The notes under the pieces were generated by a model. It searched no databases and was not told the origin of the DNA. It saw only the letters and a list, made by a program, of their open reading frames with translations. Positions 1 to 10,008 of a stretch of DNA of 49,888 nt are shown here, piece by piece. The DNA comes from Burkholderiales bacterium (GTDB lineage: Bacteria; Pseudomonadota; Gammaproteobacteria; Burkholderiales; Burkholderiaceae_C). The DNA lies in assembly GCA_026400105.1 (NCBI GenBank), contig JAPLPQ010000094.1:1-49888 (forward strand). The letters run 5' to 3'. A program made the position numbers and the translations under genes. The stretch's first letter is position 1; each line of letters begins with the position of its first letter.

Positions 1-1
1 C

Positions 2-1042
2 GCAGTGTCCGTCTTGCCGTCTGGCGCCGTTATGCCCGTTCCGCAACCCGCGCCAGCGGCGGCGATCGCGGTCAAGACCGGCGCAGTGTCGCCGCAGGGC
101 GTAGCAGATGCCATCGCCGTTGCTGCCCCAGTACCGGGTCGGCGGCCGCTGGCGAGCCCGGCTGCGCGCCAGCGCGCGCGCGCGCTCGGCCTGTCTCGCG
201 AGCAGCTTGCCGCGATCGCCGGCAGCGGTGTGGGCGGTGCTGTCTGCTTGGCTGACGTCGAGTCCGTCGAGTCGGGTTTGCACGCTCGGGTCGCGGTACC
301 GATCCCGCTGCCGCTGGTTCAGCCAGTCCCCGGTTCAGCGCCAGCCGCTGCGGGCGCTGCAGTCCGGCGCGGCTTCGACCCGCAGCAGATGCGCCAGGCC
401 ATCGGTGCCGCGATGGCGCGTTCCAAGCGCGAAATTCCGCATTACTACCTGTCGAGCCCGATCGATTTCCATGCCGCGCAGTCCTGGCTGCTCGACTACA
501 ACCGCGACCGGGAACCCGAGCAGCGCCTGCTGCCGGCAGTGCTGCTGCTCAAGGCGGCCGCACTGGCGCTGCGCGAGCTGCCCGGCTTCAACGGCTTCTG
601 CCAGGATGGCGCGTTCCGGCCCGGAGACGGCATCCATGTCGGCTGGGCCGTCGCGTTGCGTGGCGGCGGCCTGGTCGCGCCCGCGGTCCACGACGCCGAC
701 CGCATGACCCTGCCCGAGCTGATGAGCGCCTTGCGCGACCTGGTGCAGCGAGCCCGTGCTGGCGGCTTGCGCAGCTCCGAGCTGACGGACCCGACCGTCA
801 CGGTGACCAGCCTGGGGGAGCGTGGCGCTGAAACCGTCTGGGGCGTGATCTATCCACCCCAGGTCGCGATCATCGGCTTTGGCCGCATCACCGAGCGGCC
901 CTGGGTGGTCGACGGCCAGGTCGTGCCGAGGCCATTGGTCCAGGTCAGCCTGGCGGCCGACCACCGCATCAGCGACGGCCACCAGGGTGGCCAGCTGCTG
1001 GCGGCGATAGACCGCGCGTTGCAAGTGCCCGAGGATCTCTGA
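2..1042 (+). CDS. 2-oxoacid dehydrogenase E2 component (dihydrolipoamide acyltransferase), 5' truncated by window
   Basis: The frame is open to the left edge, so the true start and probably the N-terminal lipoyl domain lie outside. An Ala/Pro-rich linker comes first, then a peripheral subunit-binding domain (about residues 47-87, starting RPLASPAARQRA), then the catalytic acyltransferase domain (about 120-345). The active-site motif DHRISDG is near the C-terminus. The family transfers an acyl group from E2-bound lipoamide to CoA and forms the core of the cytosolic dehydrogenase complex. The GRITERPWV segment and the motif place it with bacterial E2 proteins, but pyruvate, branched-chain and acetoin types cannot be separated here because E1 and the lipoyl domain are not visible. 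A small carrier protein gene follows 18 bp downstream, probably in the same transcript. Confidence 0.85.
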   Translation, partial: AVSVLPSGAVMPVPQPAPAAAIAVKTGAVSPQGVADAIAVAAPVPGRRPLASPAARQRARALGLSREQLAAIAGSGVGGAVCLADVESVESGLHARVAVPIPLPLVQPVPGSAPAAAGAAVRRGFDPQQMRQAIGAAMARSKREIPHYYLSSPIDFHAAQSWLLDYNRDREPEQRLLPAVLLLKAAALALRELPGFNGFCQDGAFRPGDGIHVGWAVALRGGGLVAPAVHDADRMTLPELMSALRDLVQRARAGGLRSSELTDPTVTVTSLGERGAETVWGVIYPPQVAIIGFGRITERPWVVDGQVVPRPLVQVSLAADHRISDGHQGGQLLAAIDRALQVPEDL

Positions 1043-1060
1043 ATATGCGAACATGGCGAC

Positions 1061-1297
1061 ATGACCGAAGCTGAAATTCGCCAACTGGTCGCCAGCGTGC
1101 TGGCCGGAATCGCCCCTGAAGCCGACCTCGCCAGCGTGCATGACGACCAGGACCTGCGCGAGGCGCTGGACCTCGACTCGATGGACTTCCAGAACTTCGT
1201 GATTGGCCTGCACCGTGGCAGCGGCGTCGCCATCCCCGAGGCCGACTATCCCAGGCTGTTCACGCTGCGCGGCGTGATCGCCTACCTGACGCGATGA
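1061..1297 (+). CDS. small acyl carrier protein (phosphopantetheine attachment protein)
   Basis: This is a 78-residue acidic protein of typical ACP length. Ser40 in the sequence LDLDSMDFQNF matches the DSL-type site where a 4'-phosphopantetheine arm is attached. ACPs carry acyl groups as thioesters in the cytoplasm. The gene starts 18 bp after the E2 stop, and its TGA overlaps the ATG of the following transpeptidase gene (ATGA at 1294-1297), so translation of those two is probably coupled. It does not look like the main fatty-acid ACP, and no ketosynthase is nearby. A dedicated carrier for the product of the neighbouring dehydrogenase is possible, but that is inference. Confidence 0.75.
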   Translation: MTEAEIRQLVASVLAGIAPEADLASVHDDQDLREALDLDSMDFQNFVIGLHRGSGVAIPEADYPRLFTLRGVIAYLTR

Positions 1298-2961
1298 TGC
1301 GCGGCAGCTTGCCCCCGGTGCTCGGCGACATGCGGGTGTCTAGTCCTGCCAGGCGCCGCCTGTTGCTGGCCGCCCTGACCGCGGCGGCGGCCGGCCCGCT
1401 GCAGGCCTTGGAAACCGTTGCCACCAGCTACAGCCGGCTCTGGCTCGACGAGTCCGGCCGGGTCCTGCCTCAGGCGCACGCGGCATTGTCCTTGCTGGCG
1501 GACGCCGCCAGCCATGGCCTGGAGCCGCAGGACTACGCCGCCGCCGGCCTGGCGCAGGCCTTCGCCCACCCGTTCCCGTCGTCAAGCGAGGCCGACGCGG
1601 CCGACCAGGCACTGACGCGCGCCTTCGAGCGCTACCTGTCCGAGCTGCACCGGGGCCGGGTCGATCCGGCCTCCTTGCACCATGATTTCCGGGTTGCTCG
1701 GACCGACCCCTTCGATCCGGCCCAGGCCTTGCGGCAGGCCCTGTCGCGGCAGGACCCGGCCGCGGCGGTGGCAGCCGCAGTGCCGCCGCTGCCGCTCTAC
1801 GGCCGCCTGCGTGCCGCACTCGCGCACTACCGCCAGCTGGCCGGCGATCCGGCCTGGGCCAGCCCGCTGCCGCCCTTGCCCCGTGCGCCCAAGAGCCGGT
1901 CAGCCAAGCTCGAGCCCGGTCAGCCCTGGGCCGGTCTCGAGCTGCTGGCGCGGCGGCTGCGGGTGCTCGGTGATCTTGCCCCGACGGCGCCCTCCGTCCA
2001 GACGGCGGCGCTGCCGTCCGGCTCGCCAGCGCTCGCTGCGAACGAGCTGTCGCGCTACCAGGGTGAACTGGTCGAGGCGGTGCGCCGCTTCCAGCTCCGC
2101 CATGGCCTCGAGACCGATGGCGTGATCGGCGCCACCACCTGGACCCAGCTCGGGATCGATCCGGCCGCGCGCGCGCGCCAGATCGAGCTCGCGCTCGAGC
2201 GCCTGCGCTGGACTCCCTTCCTGCAGTCGCGCCGCATGGTGGTGGTCAACCTGCCCGAATTCGTGCTGCGCGCCTACGAGGTCGCCGCCGACGGCCGCGT
2301 CCACCTCGCGCTCGAGTCCAGGGTGGTGGTCGGGCGCGCGCTCGACACCCGCACGCCGCTGTTCGACGAGGACATGCGCTTCATCGAGTTCAGCCCGTAC
2401 TGGAACGTGCCGCCCTCGATCGCGCGCAGCGAGACCGTGCCCAAGCTGCGCCGCGATCCGGGCTATTTCGATCGCATGGGCTTCGAGTTCGTAGGCGCCG
2501 ACGGCAGCGTCCAGCGCGGACTGTCGAGCGCCCATCTCGACGCCGTGCTGGCTGGCAGGATGCGTATCCGCCAGCGCCCCGGCGAACACAACGCGCTGGG
2601 CGACATCAAGTTCGTCTTCCCGAATGCGGACAACATCTATCTGCATCACACGCCCGCGGTCGATCTGTTCGGGCGCGCGCGGCGCGACTACAGCCACGGC
2701 TGCATCCGGGTCGAGAAACCGGTCGAGCTGGCCGAATTCGTGCTGCAGGGCATGCCGGGCTGGGACCGGGCGCGGATCGAATCGGCGATGACGCTGGGCA
2801 AGTCGAACACGCTCAGGCTGGCCGAGCCGGTGCCGGTCTTGCTGAGCTACGGAACTACTCTGGTCAAGGGCGATCAAATCTTCTTTTTTAACGACATTTA
2901 CGGCCATGACCGCGTGCTGGCGCAAGCCTTGCAGCAGCGTTCGCGTCGTCGTGTCGAATGA
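1294..2961 (+). CDS. ldtD: murein L,D-transpeptidase, YcbB/LdtD family
   Basis: The 555-residue protein has a basic, hydrophobic N-terminus (RRRLLLAALTAAAAGPLQA) that looks like an export signal, so it should act in the periplasm. A peptidoglycan-binding repeat lies near residues 250-288 (AVRRFQLRHGLETDGVIG). The YkuD catalytic domain occupies about residues 310-500, with the signature SHGCIRV containing catalytic Cys470 and His468. The family forms mDAP-mDAP (3-3) cross-links, and the length fits YcbB. The ATG at 1294 overlaps the upstream ACP stop; an ATG at 1330 would leave a more compact signal peptide and is a possible alternative start. The next gene is a DUF882 endopeptidase homologue, the same order as ycbB-ycbK in E. 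coli. Confidence 0.88.
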   Translation: MMRGSLPPVLGDMRVSSPARRRLLLAALTAAAAGPLQALETVATSYSRLWLDESGRVLPQAHAALSLLADAASHGLEPQDYAAAGLAQAFAHPFPSSSEADAADQALTRAFERYLSELHRGRVDPASLHHDFRVARTDPFDPAQALRQALSRQDPAAAVAAAVPPLPLYGRLRAALAHYRQLAGDPAWASPLPPLPRAPKSRSAKLEPGQPWAGLELLARRLRVLGDLAPTAPSVQTAALPSGSPALAANELSRYQGELVEAVRRFQLRHGLETDGVIGATTWTQLGIDPAARARQIELALERLRWTPFLQSRRMVVVNLPEFVLRAYEVAADGRVHLALESRVVVGRALDTRTPLFDEDMRFIEFSPYWNVPPSIARSETVPKLRRDPGYFDRMGFEFVGADGSVQRGLSSAHLDAVLAGRMRIRQRPGEHNALGDIKFVFPNADNIYLHHTPAVDLFGRARRDYSHGCIRVEKPVELAEFVLQGMPGWDRARIESAMTLGKSNTLRLAEPVPVLLSYGTTLVKGDQIFFFNDIYGHDRVLAQALQQRSRRRVE

Positions 2962-2971
2962 ACCGCCTTAC

Positions 2972-3529
2972 ATGACTCCACCACAGACTCCCGCCCGCCG
3001 CCGTTTCCTGTTCCAGGGCGCCAGCCTGCTTGCCGCCGCATCATTGCCCGCCTGGGCGCGCGCCAGTAGCTCCAGCAGCGCTGGCGGTCGCCAACTCGAT
3101 CTGCTCAACACCCATACGCACGAGCGTCTGGATCTGGTCTATGCGGTCGGCGGCGACTACCTCGACCCCTCGCTGAGCCGGCTCAACCGTTTCCTGCGCG
3201 ACCATTACACGGGCCAGGTCGGCTCGATGGACCCCGTGCTGTTCGATCAGCTGCATCAGGTGCGCACGCTGCTCGGCGCGCGCATGCCCTACGAGGTGAT
3301 TTCGGGCTATCGCTGCCCGGAGACCAATGGCCGGCTGCGCCAGACCGGTGGCGGCGGCGTGGCCAAGAAGAGCCTGCACATGGAAGGGCGCGCGATCGAC
3401 GTGCGCCTGCCCGGCGTGCCGCTGGCCGAGTTGCGCGATGCCGCGCTGTCGCTGCAGGCCGGAGGCGTCGGCTTCTACCCGGAGTCGCAGTTCGTCCATA
3501 TCGACACCGGGCGCATTCGGCGCTGGTGA
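2972..3529 (+). CDS. mepK: DUF882/YcbK (MepK-like) murein endopeptidase
   Basis: The 185-residue protein begins with an RRRFLF motif and a hydrophobic stretch ending in PAWARA, which resembles a Tat signal peptide; a periplasmic location is inferred. The rest is an M15-like peptidase fold of the DUF882 family. His136, Asp143 (SLHMEGRAID) and His176 (FVHID) are spaced like the zinc ligands. E. coli MepK (YcbK) cleaves peptidoglycan cross-links, including the 3-3 type made by L,D-transpeptidases, so pairing with the upstream LdtD homologue makes sense. The ATG at 2972 was chosen because upstream in-frame starts would place about 20 residues before the twin-arginine motif. The gene begins 10 bp after the ldtD stop and ends before a strong terminator. 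Confidence 0.85.
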   Translation: MTPPQTPARRRFLFQGASLLAAASLPAWARASSSSSAGGRQLDLLNTHTHERLDLVYAVGGDYLDPSLSRLNRFLRDHYTGQVGSMDPVLFDQLHQVRTLLGARMPYEVISGYRCPETNGRLRQTGGGGVAKKSLHMEGRAIDVRLPGVPLAELRDAALSLQAGGVGFYPESQFVHIDTGRIRRW

Positions 3530-3628
3530 ACCGCTGCCGGGCCACTGCCCGGTCGCCGCGAGGCAGCCGCAGGGTGGCCGCGGGCTCGTGGCTGCCCGTG
3601 CGCTGGCCACGGCCGCCCGCCAATGAAA

Positions 3629-3662
3629 AAACGGCGTGGACCTTTTAGGGTCCACGCCGTTT
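3629..3662. terminator. bidirectional rho-independent terminator between mepK and rhlE
   Basis: A perfect 14-bp inverted repeat (arms 3629-3642 and 3649-3662) encloses a 6-nt loop. It is preceded by a run of A and followed by TTTCCTTT, so it can work in both directions. It lies between two convergent genes. Confidence 0.85.
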
Positions 3663-3685
3663 CCTTTATCGCTTGGCGCTAAGGC

Positions 3686-5467
3686 TTACTTGATGCGGCC
3701 GTAGCTGGTGCGCAGCGGGTCGATGCCACCGCCGCCACCACCCTGGCGACCCGGGCCGCCATTGCCCGGACGACCGGCACCACCACCACCCGGACGACCA
3801 CCGCGGCCACGGCCGCGCTCGCCGAGCGCATCGATGCCGGTGCGCAGCGGATCGGGTTGACGTGCGGCGCCACCCTGGCCGCCTTGAGCGCCCAGGCCCT
3901 GGCCCGGACCGCCACGGCGGCCTTCAGCGCTGCCACGGAATTCGCCACGCGCTTCAGCGCTGCGGCCTTCGCCGCGCGGCGCACCCGGACGGGCACCTTC
4001 CTGACGCGGACGGTTGCGGCCCTGACCCTGGCCTTGTCCTTGGCCGAATCCGCCTGCTGCGCCCTGGCCACCCGGACCACGACGGCGCTGACCGTCCTGA
4101 CGCGGCGGCTGGCTGTCGCCGCCGGCATCGCCATCGGCGCGTGCGGCGCGCGGCTTGCTGGCGCGCGGTGCCTTTTCCGGGCTCTTCTTGTCGCGGATGC
4201 GCTCCATCATCTCGGAGCGCGCGGCCTTGGCGGCAGCGGCCATGACCTCGCGGCTCGGCGGCTTGCCGGCACCGCCCCAGATGGTCTGGCGACCCATGGC
4301 GATCGGCTCGGCCTGCTCGCCCGGCTCAGGCATGAACTCGTCGAAGATCTCGACCGGGATCTGCTGCTTGGTGAACTTCTCGATCGCCATCATGAAGCCT
4401 TCCTCGTCCAGGCTCACCAGGCTGACCGCCTCGCCCATGGCGCCAGCGCGACCGGTGCGGCCGATGCGGTGCACATAGTCTTCGCAGACGTTGGGGATCT
4501 CGTAGTTCACGACATGCGGCAGTTCGTCGATGTCGATGCCGCGTGCGGCGATGTCGGTCGCGACCAGGGCGCGCAGCTCGCCGGTCTTGAAGCCGGCCAG
4601 CGCCTGGGTGCGTGCGGTCTGGCTCTTGTTGCCGTGCAGCGCCATGGCGCTGATGTTGTTCTTGTTCAGGAAGTCGGCGACATTGTTGGCGCCGAACTTG
4701 GTGCGCGTGAACACCAGCACCTGGCTCCAGTTGTGCTGGTTGATGATGTGCGCCAGCAGCGCCTTCTTCTTGCCGCGGCCGACCGGGTGGATGGTCTGCT
4801 TGATGCGCTGCACCGTGGTGTTGGGCGGCGTGACCTGGATGCTCTTGGGGCTGTTGAGCAGGCCGTTGGCCAGTTCGCGGATCTCGTCGCTGAAGGTGGC
4901 CGAGAACAGCAGGCTCTGCTTGTTCTTGGGCACCAGCCTGAGCACCTTCTTGACGTCGTGGATGAAGCCCATGTCGAGCATGCGGTCGGCTTCGTCGAGC
5001 ACCAGGATCTCGACCTGGGACAGGTCGATATGGCCCTGGTCGATCAGGTCGAGCAGGCGGCCCGGGGTCGCGACCAGGATGTCGACGCCTTTTTGCAGCG
5101 CGTTGATCTGCGGGTTCATGCCGACGCCGCCGAAGATCACGGCCGACTTGAGCTTGAGGTGCTTGCCGTAGCTCTTGACCGATTCCTCGACCTGGGCGGC
5201 GAGTTCGCGCGTCGGTGCCAGCACCAGTGCGCGCACCGGACGGGTCTTGCCCTTGATGGCTTCCGGCGCGTTTTCCTGCAGGCGGTGCAGCATCGGCAGC
5301 GTGAAGGCCGCGGTCTTGCCGGTGCCGGTCTGGGCGCCGGCGAGCAGGTCGTGGCCTGCGAGCACGGCGGGGATGGCCTCGGCCTGGATCGGCGTCGGGT
5401 GTTCGTAGCCCTGCTCGCGCACGGCTTCGAGGATGGCCGGGGCCAGCTTCAGTTCTTCAAATGTCAT
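3686..5467 (-). CDS. rhlE: ATP-dependent RNA helicase RhlE (DEAD-box)
   Basis: The protein is 593 residues from the chosen start. It has the full DEAD-box set: Q-motif region (PTPIQ), Walker [28 protein letters not shown], then ARGID and HRIGRTGR in the second RecA domain. RhlE unwinds short RNA duplexes and acts in rRNA and mRNA handling. Residues beyond about 425 form a long low-complexity, Gly/Arg/Gln-rich basic tail, a likely RNA-binding tail; DPLRT occurs twice in it. The ATG at 5467 ([10 protein letters not shown]) matches the usual RhlE N-terminus. An in-frame ATG at 5503 would add 12 residues, and neither has a clear ribosome-binding site. The gene is single and convergent with mepK. 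Confidence 0.93.
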   Translation of the reverse strand: MTFEELKLAPAILEAVREQGYEHPTPIQAEAIPAVLAGHDLLAGAQTGTGKTAAFTLPMLHRLQENAPEAIKGKTRPVRALVLAPTRELAAQVEESVKSYGKHLKLKSAVIFGGVGMNPQINALQKGVDILVATPGRLLDLIDQGHIDLSQVEILVLDEADRMLDMGFIHDVKKVLRLVPKNKQSLLFSATFSDEIRELANGLLNSPKSIQVTPPNTTVQRIKQTIHPVGRGKKKALLAHIINQHNWSQVLVFTRTKFGANNVADFLNKNNISAMALHGNKSQTARTQALAGFKTGELRALVATDIAARGIDIDELPHVVNYEIPNVCEDYVHRIGRTGRAGAMGEAVSLVSLDEEGFMMAIEKFTKQQIPVEIFDEFMPEPGEQAEPIAMGRQTIWGGAGKPPSREVMAAAAKAARSEMMERIRDKKSPEKAPRASKPRAARADGDAGGDSQPPRQDGQRRRGPGGQGAAGGFGQGQGQGQGRNRPRQEGARPGAPRGEGRSAEARGEFRGSAEGRRGGPGQGLGAQGGQGGAARQPDPLRTGIDALGERGRGRGGRPGGGGAGRPGNGGPGRQGGGGGGIDPLRTSYGRIK

Positions 5468-5737
5468 GTTGTTGGGGGCGCAAGTCCGTTGCGCTTGGGA
5501 CATCGGCCATTCCAGCGCCCGGTTTGATGCGGGCGACCGGCCAGTCTAGCGGGCTGATGCGAATCGAAGGCGGGCTCCGTAGCCGACCGGACAGGTCGGG
5601 CGGTAAGCCCCAGCAGGGCGCTGGCGTGGCACTGACTGCAGGTGCACACGCTGACATTGTCGCATAAAGGGATAATGTGGTGTTGCACGCAAGTGGCTTT
5701 GCGTTTTTTGCCGATTTATCACCTACTACCTGTCTCC

Positions 5738-7402
<1,665 letters not shown>

Positions 7403-7430
7403 GCTGCAACCGATCCCGGTTCCATGAATG

Positions 7431-7476
7431 GATGCCGCCGCGCCAGGGCCTGATCGGGCCCGGGTGCGGCGGCATC
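7431..7476. repeat. intergenic inverted repeat (large hairpin) between ettA and the DUF1415 gene
   Basis: Arms 7431-7441 and 7466-7476 are perfect 11-bp complements (GATGCCGCCGC / GCGGCGGCATC). They enclose a further GC-rich self-complementary core. No T tract follows, so a classical terminator is unlikely. The hairpin ends six bases before the Shine-Dalgarno sequence GAAAGG at 7482-7487 and could affect transcript stability or translation. Confidence 0.55.
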
Positions 7477-7493
7477 GTCACGAAAGGTATTCC

Positions 7494-8057
7494 ATGTCCA
7501 CTATTTCCCAGGCCCCGAGCGGCGAGCAGGTGCTGGCCGACATGCGGCGCTGGATCGAGCAGGCCGTCATCGGCCTGAACCTCTGTCCGTTCGCCAAGTC
7601 GGTCTATGTCAAGAACCAGGTCCGCCTGGTGGTCAGCCGCGCGCGCAATATCGACGCCTTGCTCGACGACCTCGACCGCGAGCTCGAGCTGCTCAAGACC
7701 ACCCCGGCCGAGCAGGTCGACACCACGCTGCTGGTGCATCCGACGCTGTTCCCCGACTTCTTCGTCTTCAACGATTTCCTCAACGTGGTCGACGAGGTGC
7801 TCGAGGAGCATGAGCTCGAGGGCGTGATCCAGGTCGCGCCGTTCCACCCGGCGTTCCAGTTCGAGGACACCGAGCTCGATGACGCCGACAACCTGACCAA
7901 CCGCGCCCCCTATCCGACGCTGCACCTGCTGCGCGAGGACAGCATCGACCGCGCCGTCGAGTCGGGCGACAGCGCCGAGACCATCGTCGAGCGCAACCTC
8001 AAGACCGTGCGCGCGCTCGGGCTCGAGGGCTGGAAGCGCCTGCTTTCGGGTCACTGA
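7494..8057 (+). CDS. DUF1415 family protein
   Basis: This 187-residue soluble protein matches the DUF1415 family, which has no established function. Recognisable family features are the N-terminal IGLNLCPFAK segment, the central TLLVHPTLFPDFFVFNDFL block, and the APFHPAFQFE and TNRAPYPTLHLLRE segments. The start at 7494 follows a good Shine-Dalgarno sequence (GAAAGG) at 7 nt spacing. No signal peptide or membrane segment is visible. It lies 91 bp after ettA, separated by a large hairpin. Confidence 0.85.
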   Translation: MSTISQAPSGEQVLADMRRWIEQAVIGLNLCPFAKSVYVKNQVRLVVSRARNIDALLDDLDRELELLKTTPAEQVDTTLLVHPTLFPDFFVFNDFLNVVDEVLEEHELEGVIQVAPFHPAFQFEDTELDDADNLTNRAPYPTLHLLREDSIDRAVESGDSAETIVERNLKTVRALGLEGWKRLLSGH

Positions 8058-8145
8058 TCCGGGGCTTGCGCGCTGCCAGCGGCCTGGCTTTGCAAACTCC
8101 TGGTGAAAAAATGCGCTTCAATTAGTCATTTGGGGACGTATTTTC

Positions 8146-8173
8146 TTGTGACTGCAGGAATATTTAATAAAAT
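8146..8173 (+). promoter_or_regulatory. putative sigma-70 promoter for the response regulator-Hpt pair
   Basis: TTGTGA at 8146-8151 and TAAAAT at 8168-8173 are separated by 16 bp, inside an AT-rich patch (8105-8185) that contrasts with the surrounding GC-rich DNA. The first gene starts 66 bp downstream. Confidence 0.45.
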
Positions 8174-8239
8174 AGCTAAATAAGCTTCCTGTAGTGCTCA
8201 CCTAGCTGAGTCTTGTCCTGTCGATTTGCGAGCTCCACC

Positions 8240-8956
8240 ATGTCCAACACCGAGATGTCCTCGTCCAACTACTACACCACGCTGGAGGTGGCCAAGATCC
8301 TGGGCATGGCGGTGCGATCCGTTCAGCTGATGGTTGATCGCGGTGACCTCCAAGCCTGGAAGACCCCGGGCGGCCACCGCCGCATCACGCGCGAGTCGCT
8401 CGAACGCTGGATCCAGGGCAGCCGCGCTGGCGTCACTGGCGTGGCCAGCTTCACCGGTCATACCGGCGAGATCCGTGGCCCGGGCCGTCGCCGCGCCATC
8501 GTGCATGTGCCGCGCGTGCTGCTGATCGAGGACTCCTCGCATTTCCAGAACCTGGTCACGATGCTGGTCAAGCAGAAGTTTCCTGCGGTTGATCTGCATG
8601 TTGCCAACGATGGTATCTCAGGTCTGGTTTCCTTCGGCCACCTGCAGCCGGATCTGATCATTGTCGACATCCTGCTGCCGGGCATCGATGGCGCGACCAT
8701 GATCACGGGTCTGCGCCGCCACGCGCTGTTTGGCAATTGCAAGCTGATCGTGCTGACCTCGCTCGACGAGGACCAGCGCGCGCCCTATGCCTTTGCGCTG
8801 CAGGGTGCCGACGTGGTGCACAAGCCCAAGCTGGTCAGCGAACTGCCGGCGCTGATCGACAAGGCGCTGGGCCATCTGTTTGCGCCTGCGGTATCTGCCG
8901 ATGAGGTCGCTGATGAAGTGCTCGCTGCTGACGTAGAAGCAGCCGAAGCCGAATGA
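8240..8956 (+). CDS. response regulator with N-terminal excisionase/MerR-type HTH and C-terminal receiver domain
   Basis: The 238-residue protein starts with a small winged HTH of the excisionase/MerR type (residues 11-60, including the TPGGHRRI segment). A short linker follows, then a CheY-like receiver (residues 92-205). The receiver has Asp98, phosphoacceptor Asp143 (IIVDILLPG), Thr173 and Lys195, so it should be phosphorylated. The output domain lies before the receiver, the reverse of OmpR or NarL regulators. A short Asp/Glu/Ala-rich tail ends the protein. The start at 8240 gives a full HTH; a TTG at 8213 is the only upstream alternative. The stop overlaps the next start (ATGA), coupling it to an Hpt protein. 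No histidine kinase is in the window, so the signal source is unknown. Confidence 0.85.
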   Translation: MSNTEMSSSNYYTTLEVAKILGMAVRSVQLMVDRGDLQAWKTPGGHRRITRESLERWIQGSRAGVTGVASFTGHTGEIRGPGRRRAIVHVPRVLLIEDSSHFQNLVTMLVKQKFPAVDLHVANDGISGLVSFGHLQPDLIIVDILLPGIDGATMITGLRRHALFGNCKLIVLTSLDEDQRAPYAFALQGADVVHKPKLVSELPALIDKALGHLFAPAVSADEVADEVLAADVEAAEAE

Positions 8957-9303
8957 GCCAGCCCATGGCATCGACCGCTCAGCTCCCCGCGCACGAGCAG
9001 GAAGCCATTGCCATCTATTTTGATGGCGATGCCGAGTTCTACCGGATCTTTCTCGCCTCTGCGGTGCAGCAGTTCCCTGCCGACTTGCGCGAGGGCGATG
9101 CGGCGGTACAGGCTGGCGATGTCCAGGCCTTGCGCCGCGCCGCGCACACGCTCAAGGGCGTGCTGTTGACGCTGGGCCATGCCGATCTGTCGGCCTTCGC
9201 CAAGACGGTGGAGCAGGCCGCCCAGCAATCCCCCTGGGATGAGGCGGTTGCCGGCTGGCGCGAGCTCAGCGCGCGCCTGATCGCGGCGTTCAGCCTGGCT
9301 TGA
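8953..9303 (+). CDS. histidine phosphotransfer (Hpt) domain protein
   Basis: This single-domain 116-residue protein has the Hpt signature AHTLKG, with phosphorylatable His65. Hpt proteins shuttle phosphoryl groups between a hybrid kinase and a response regulator in the cytoplasm. Its ATG overlaps the stop of the response regulator gene (8953-8956), so the two are very likely partners made together. No hybrid kinase is visible in the window. Confidence 0.85.
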   Translation: MSQPMASTAQLPAHEQEAIAIYFDGDAEFYRIFLASAVQQFPADLREGDAAVQAGDVQALRRAAHTLKGVLLTLGHADLSAFAKTVEQAAQQSPWDEAVAGWRELSARLIAAFSLA

Positions 9304-9336
9304 AACCGGCCTGGCCGTCCCGTCTTGGCCGATTCT

Positions 9337-9843
9337 TTAGCCGGCTGCCTTGAGCAGCCAGCCCGGCAGCTGCAGGCCTTCGGAGGCCCAGAGCAGGCCC
9401 CAGGTCAGCATCAGGTAGCGCAGGAACTTGCCGATCGCCATGTAGCAGGCGCAGGCCAGCGGCGGGAACTTGAGCCAGCCCGCGACCAGGCAGAGCGGGT
9501 CGCCGACGACCGGTAACCAGGCCAGCAGGCAGGCCTTGGGGCCGAAGCGCTCGAGCCAGTCCACCGCCCTCAGGTGGGTCGGATGGCCGCGCTCGCGGTC
9601 GATCAGCGCATGCGCGCCCCAGCCCATGGCCCAGCTGACCATGCCGCCCAGGGTGTTGCCGAGCGTGGCGACGCCGATGGCCGGCCAGAACAGTTCTGGG
9701 TTGAGCTTGACCAGGCCGAACACCACCGGCTCCGAGCCCAGCGGCAGCAGCGTGGCCGATATAAAGGCGACCACGAAGGCCGTGCCGAGCCCATACTCGG
9801 GCAGGCTCAGCGTCTGCAGCAGCGTCGTGATCCAGGCTTCCAT
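9337..9843 (-). CDS. yqaA: YqaA/DedA-family inner membrane protein
   Basis: The 168-residue protein has several hydrophobic segments (for example around residues 15-35, 45-70 and 108-160). The segments ATLLPLGSEPVVFG and LGNTLGGMVSWAMG are typical of YqaA, a small DedA/SNARE-associated family. The biochemical function is not firmly known; DedA relatives are linked to membrane lipid handling. The ATG at 9843 was chosen, and a GTG at 9849 would add two residues. It is a single gene, convergent with the Hpt gene and divergent from dusB. Confidence 0.82.
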   Translation of the reverse strand: MEAWITTLLQTLSLPEYGLGTAFVVAFISATLLPLGSEPVVFGLVKLNPELFWPAIGVATLGNTLGGMVSWAMGWGAHALIDRERGHPTHLRAVDWLERFGPKACLLAWLPVVGDPLCLVAGWLKFPPLACACYMAIGKFLRYLMLTWGLLWASEGLQLPGWLLKAAG

Positions 9844-9889
9844 GGTCACAGTATAGGGGTCGGTCGCGACGGCAATCGAGCGGTCCGGT

Positions 9890-9919
9890 TTGCCCCCGAA
9901 GCCGGCTAGCGGCTACAAT
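9890..9919 (+). promoter_or_regulatory. putative sigma-70 promoter upstream of dusB-fis
   Basis: TTGCCC at 9890-9895 and TACAAT at 9914-9919 are 18 bp apart, about 90 bp before the dusB start. The -10 match is good and the -35 is moderate. Confidence 0.4.
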
Positions 9920-10008
9920 AGATGCCTTCTTTTTAAGCATCCGCTGTCCGGCGTCCACTCGCGTCGGCCGGCGGGTTTTTGTTTTCAACTCCCGAAGTCC
10001 TTGTCCGC

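Noticed and set aside
3530..3628. GC-rich inverted segments after mepK considered as a repeat or small RNA
   Set aside because: The short complementary stretches are what high GC content gives by chance; only the terminator that follows is convincing.
3857..5527. A 556-codon plus-strand open frame opposite rhlE, and a 452-codon minus-strand frame opposite mgsC (30055-31413)
   Set aside because: Both are antisense shadows of conserved genes with all expected motifs on the other strand.
5651..5676. Possible promoter CTGACA / GATAAT upstream of ettA
   Set aside because: The spacing is only 14 bp, too short for a confident sigma-70 promoter.
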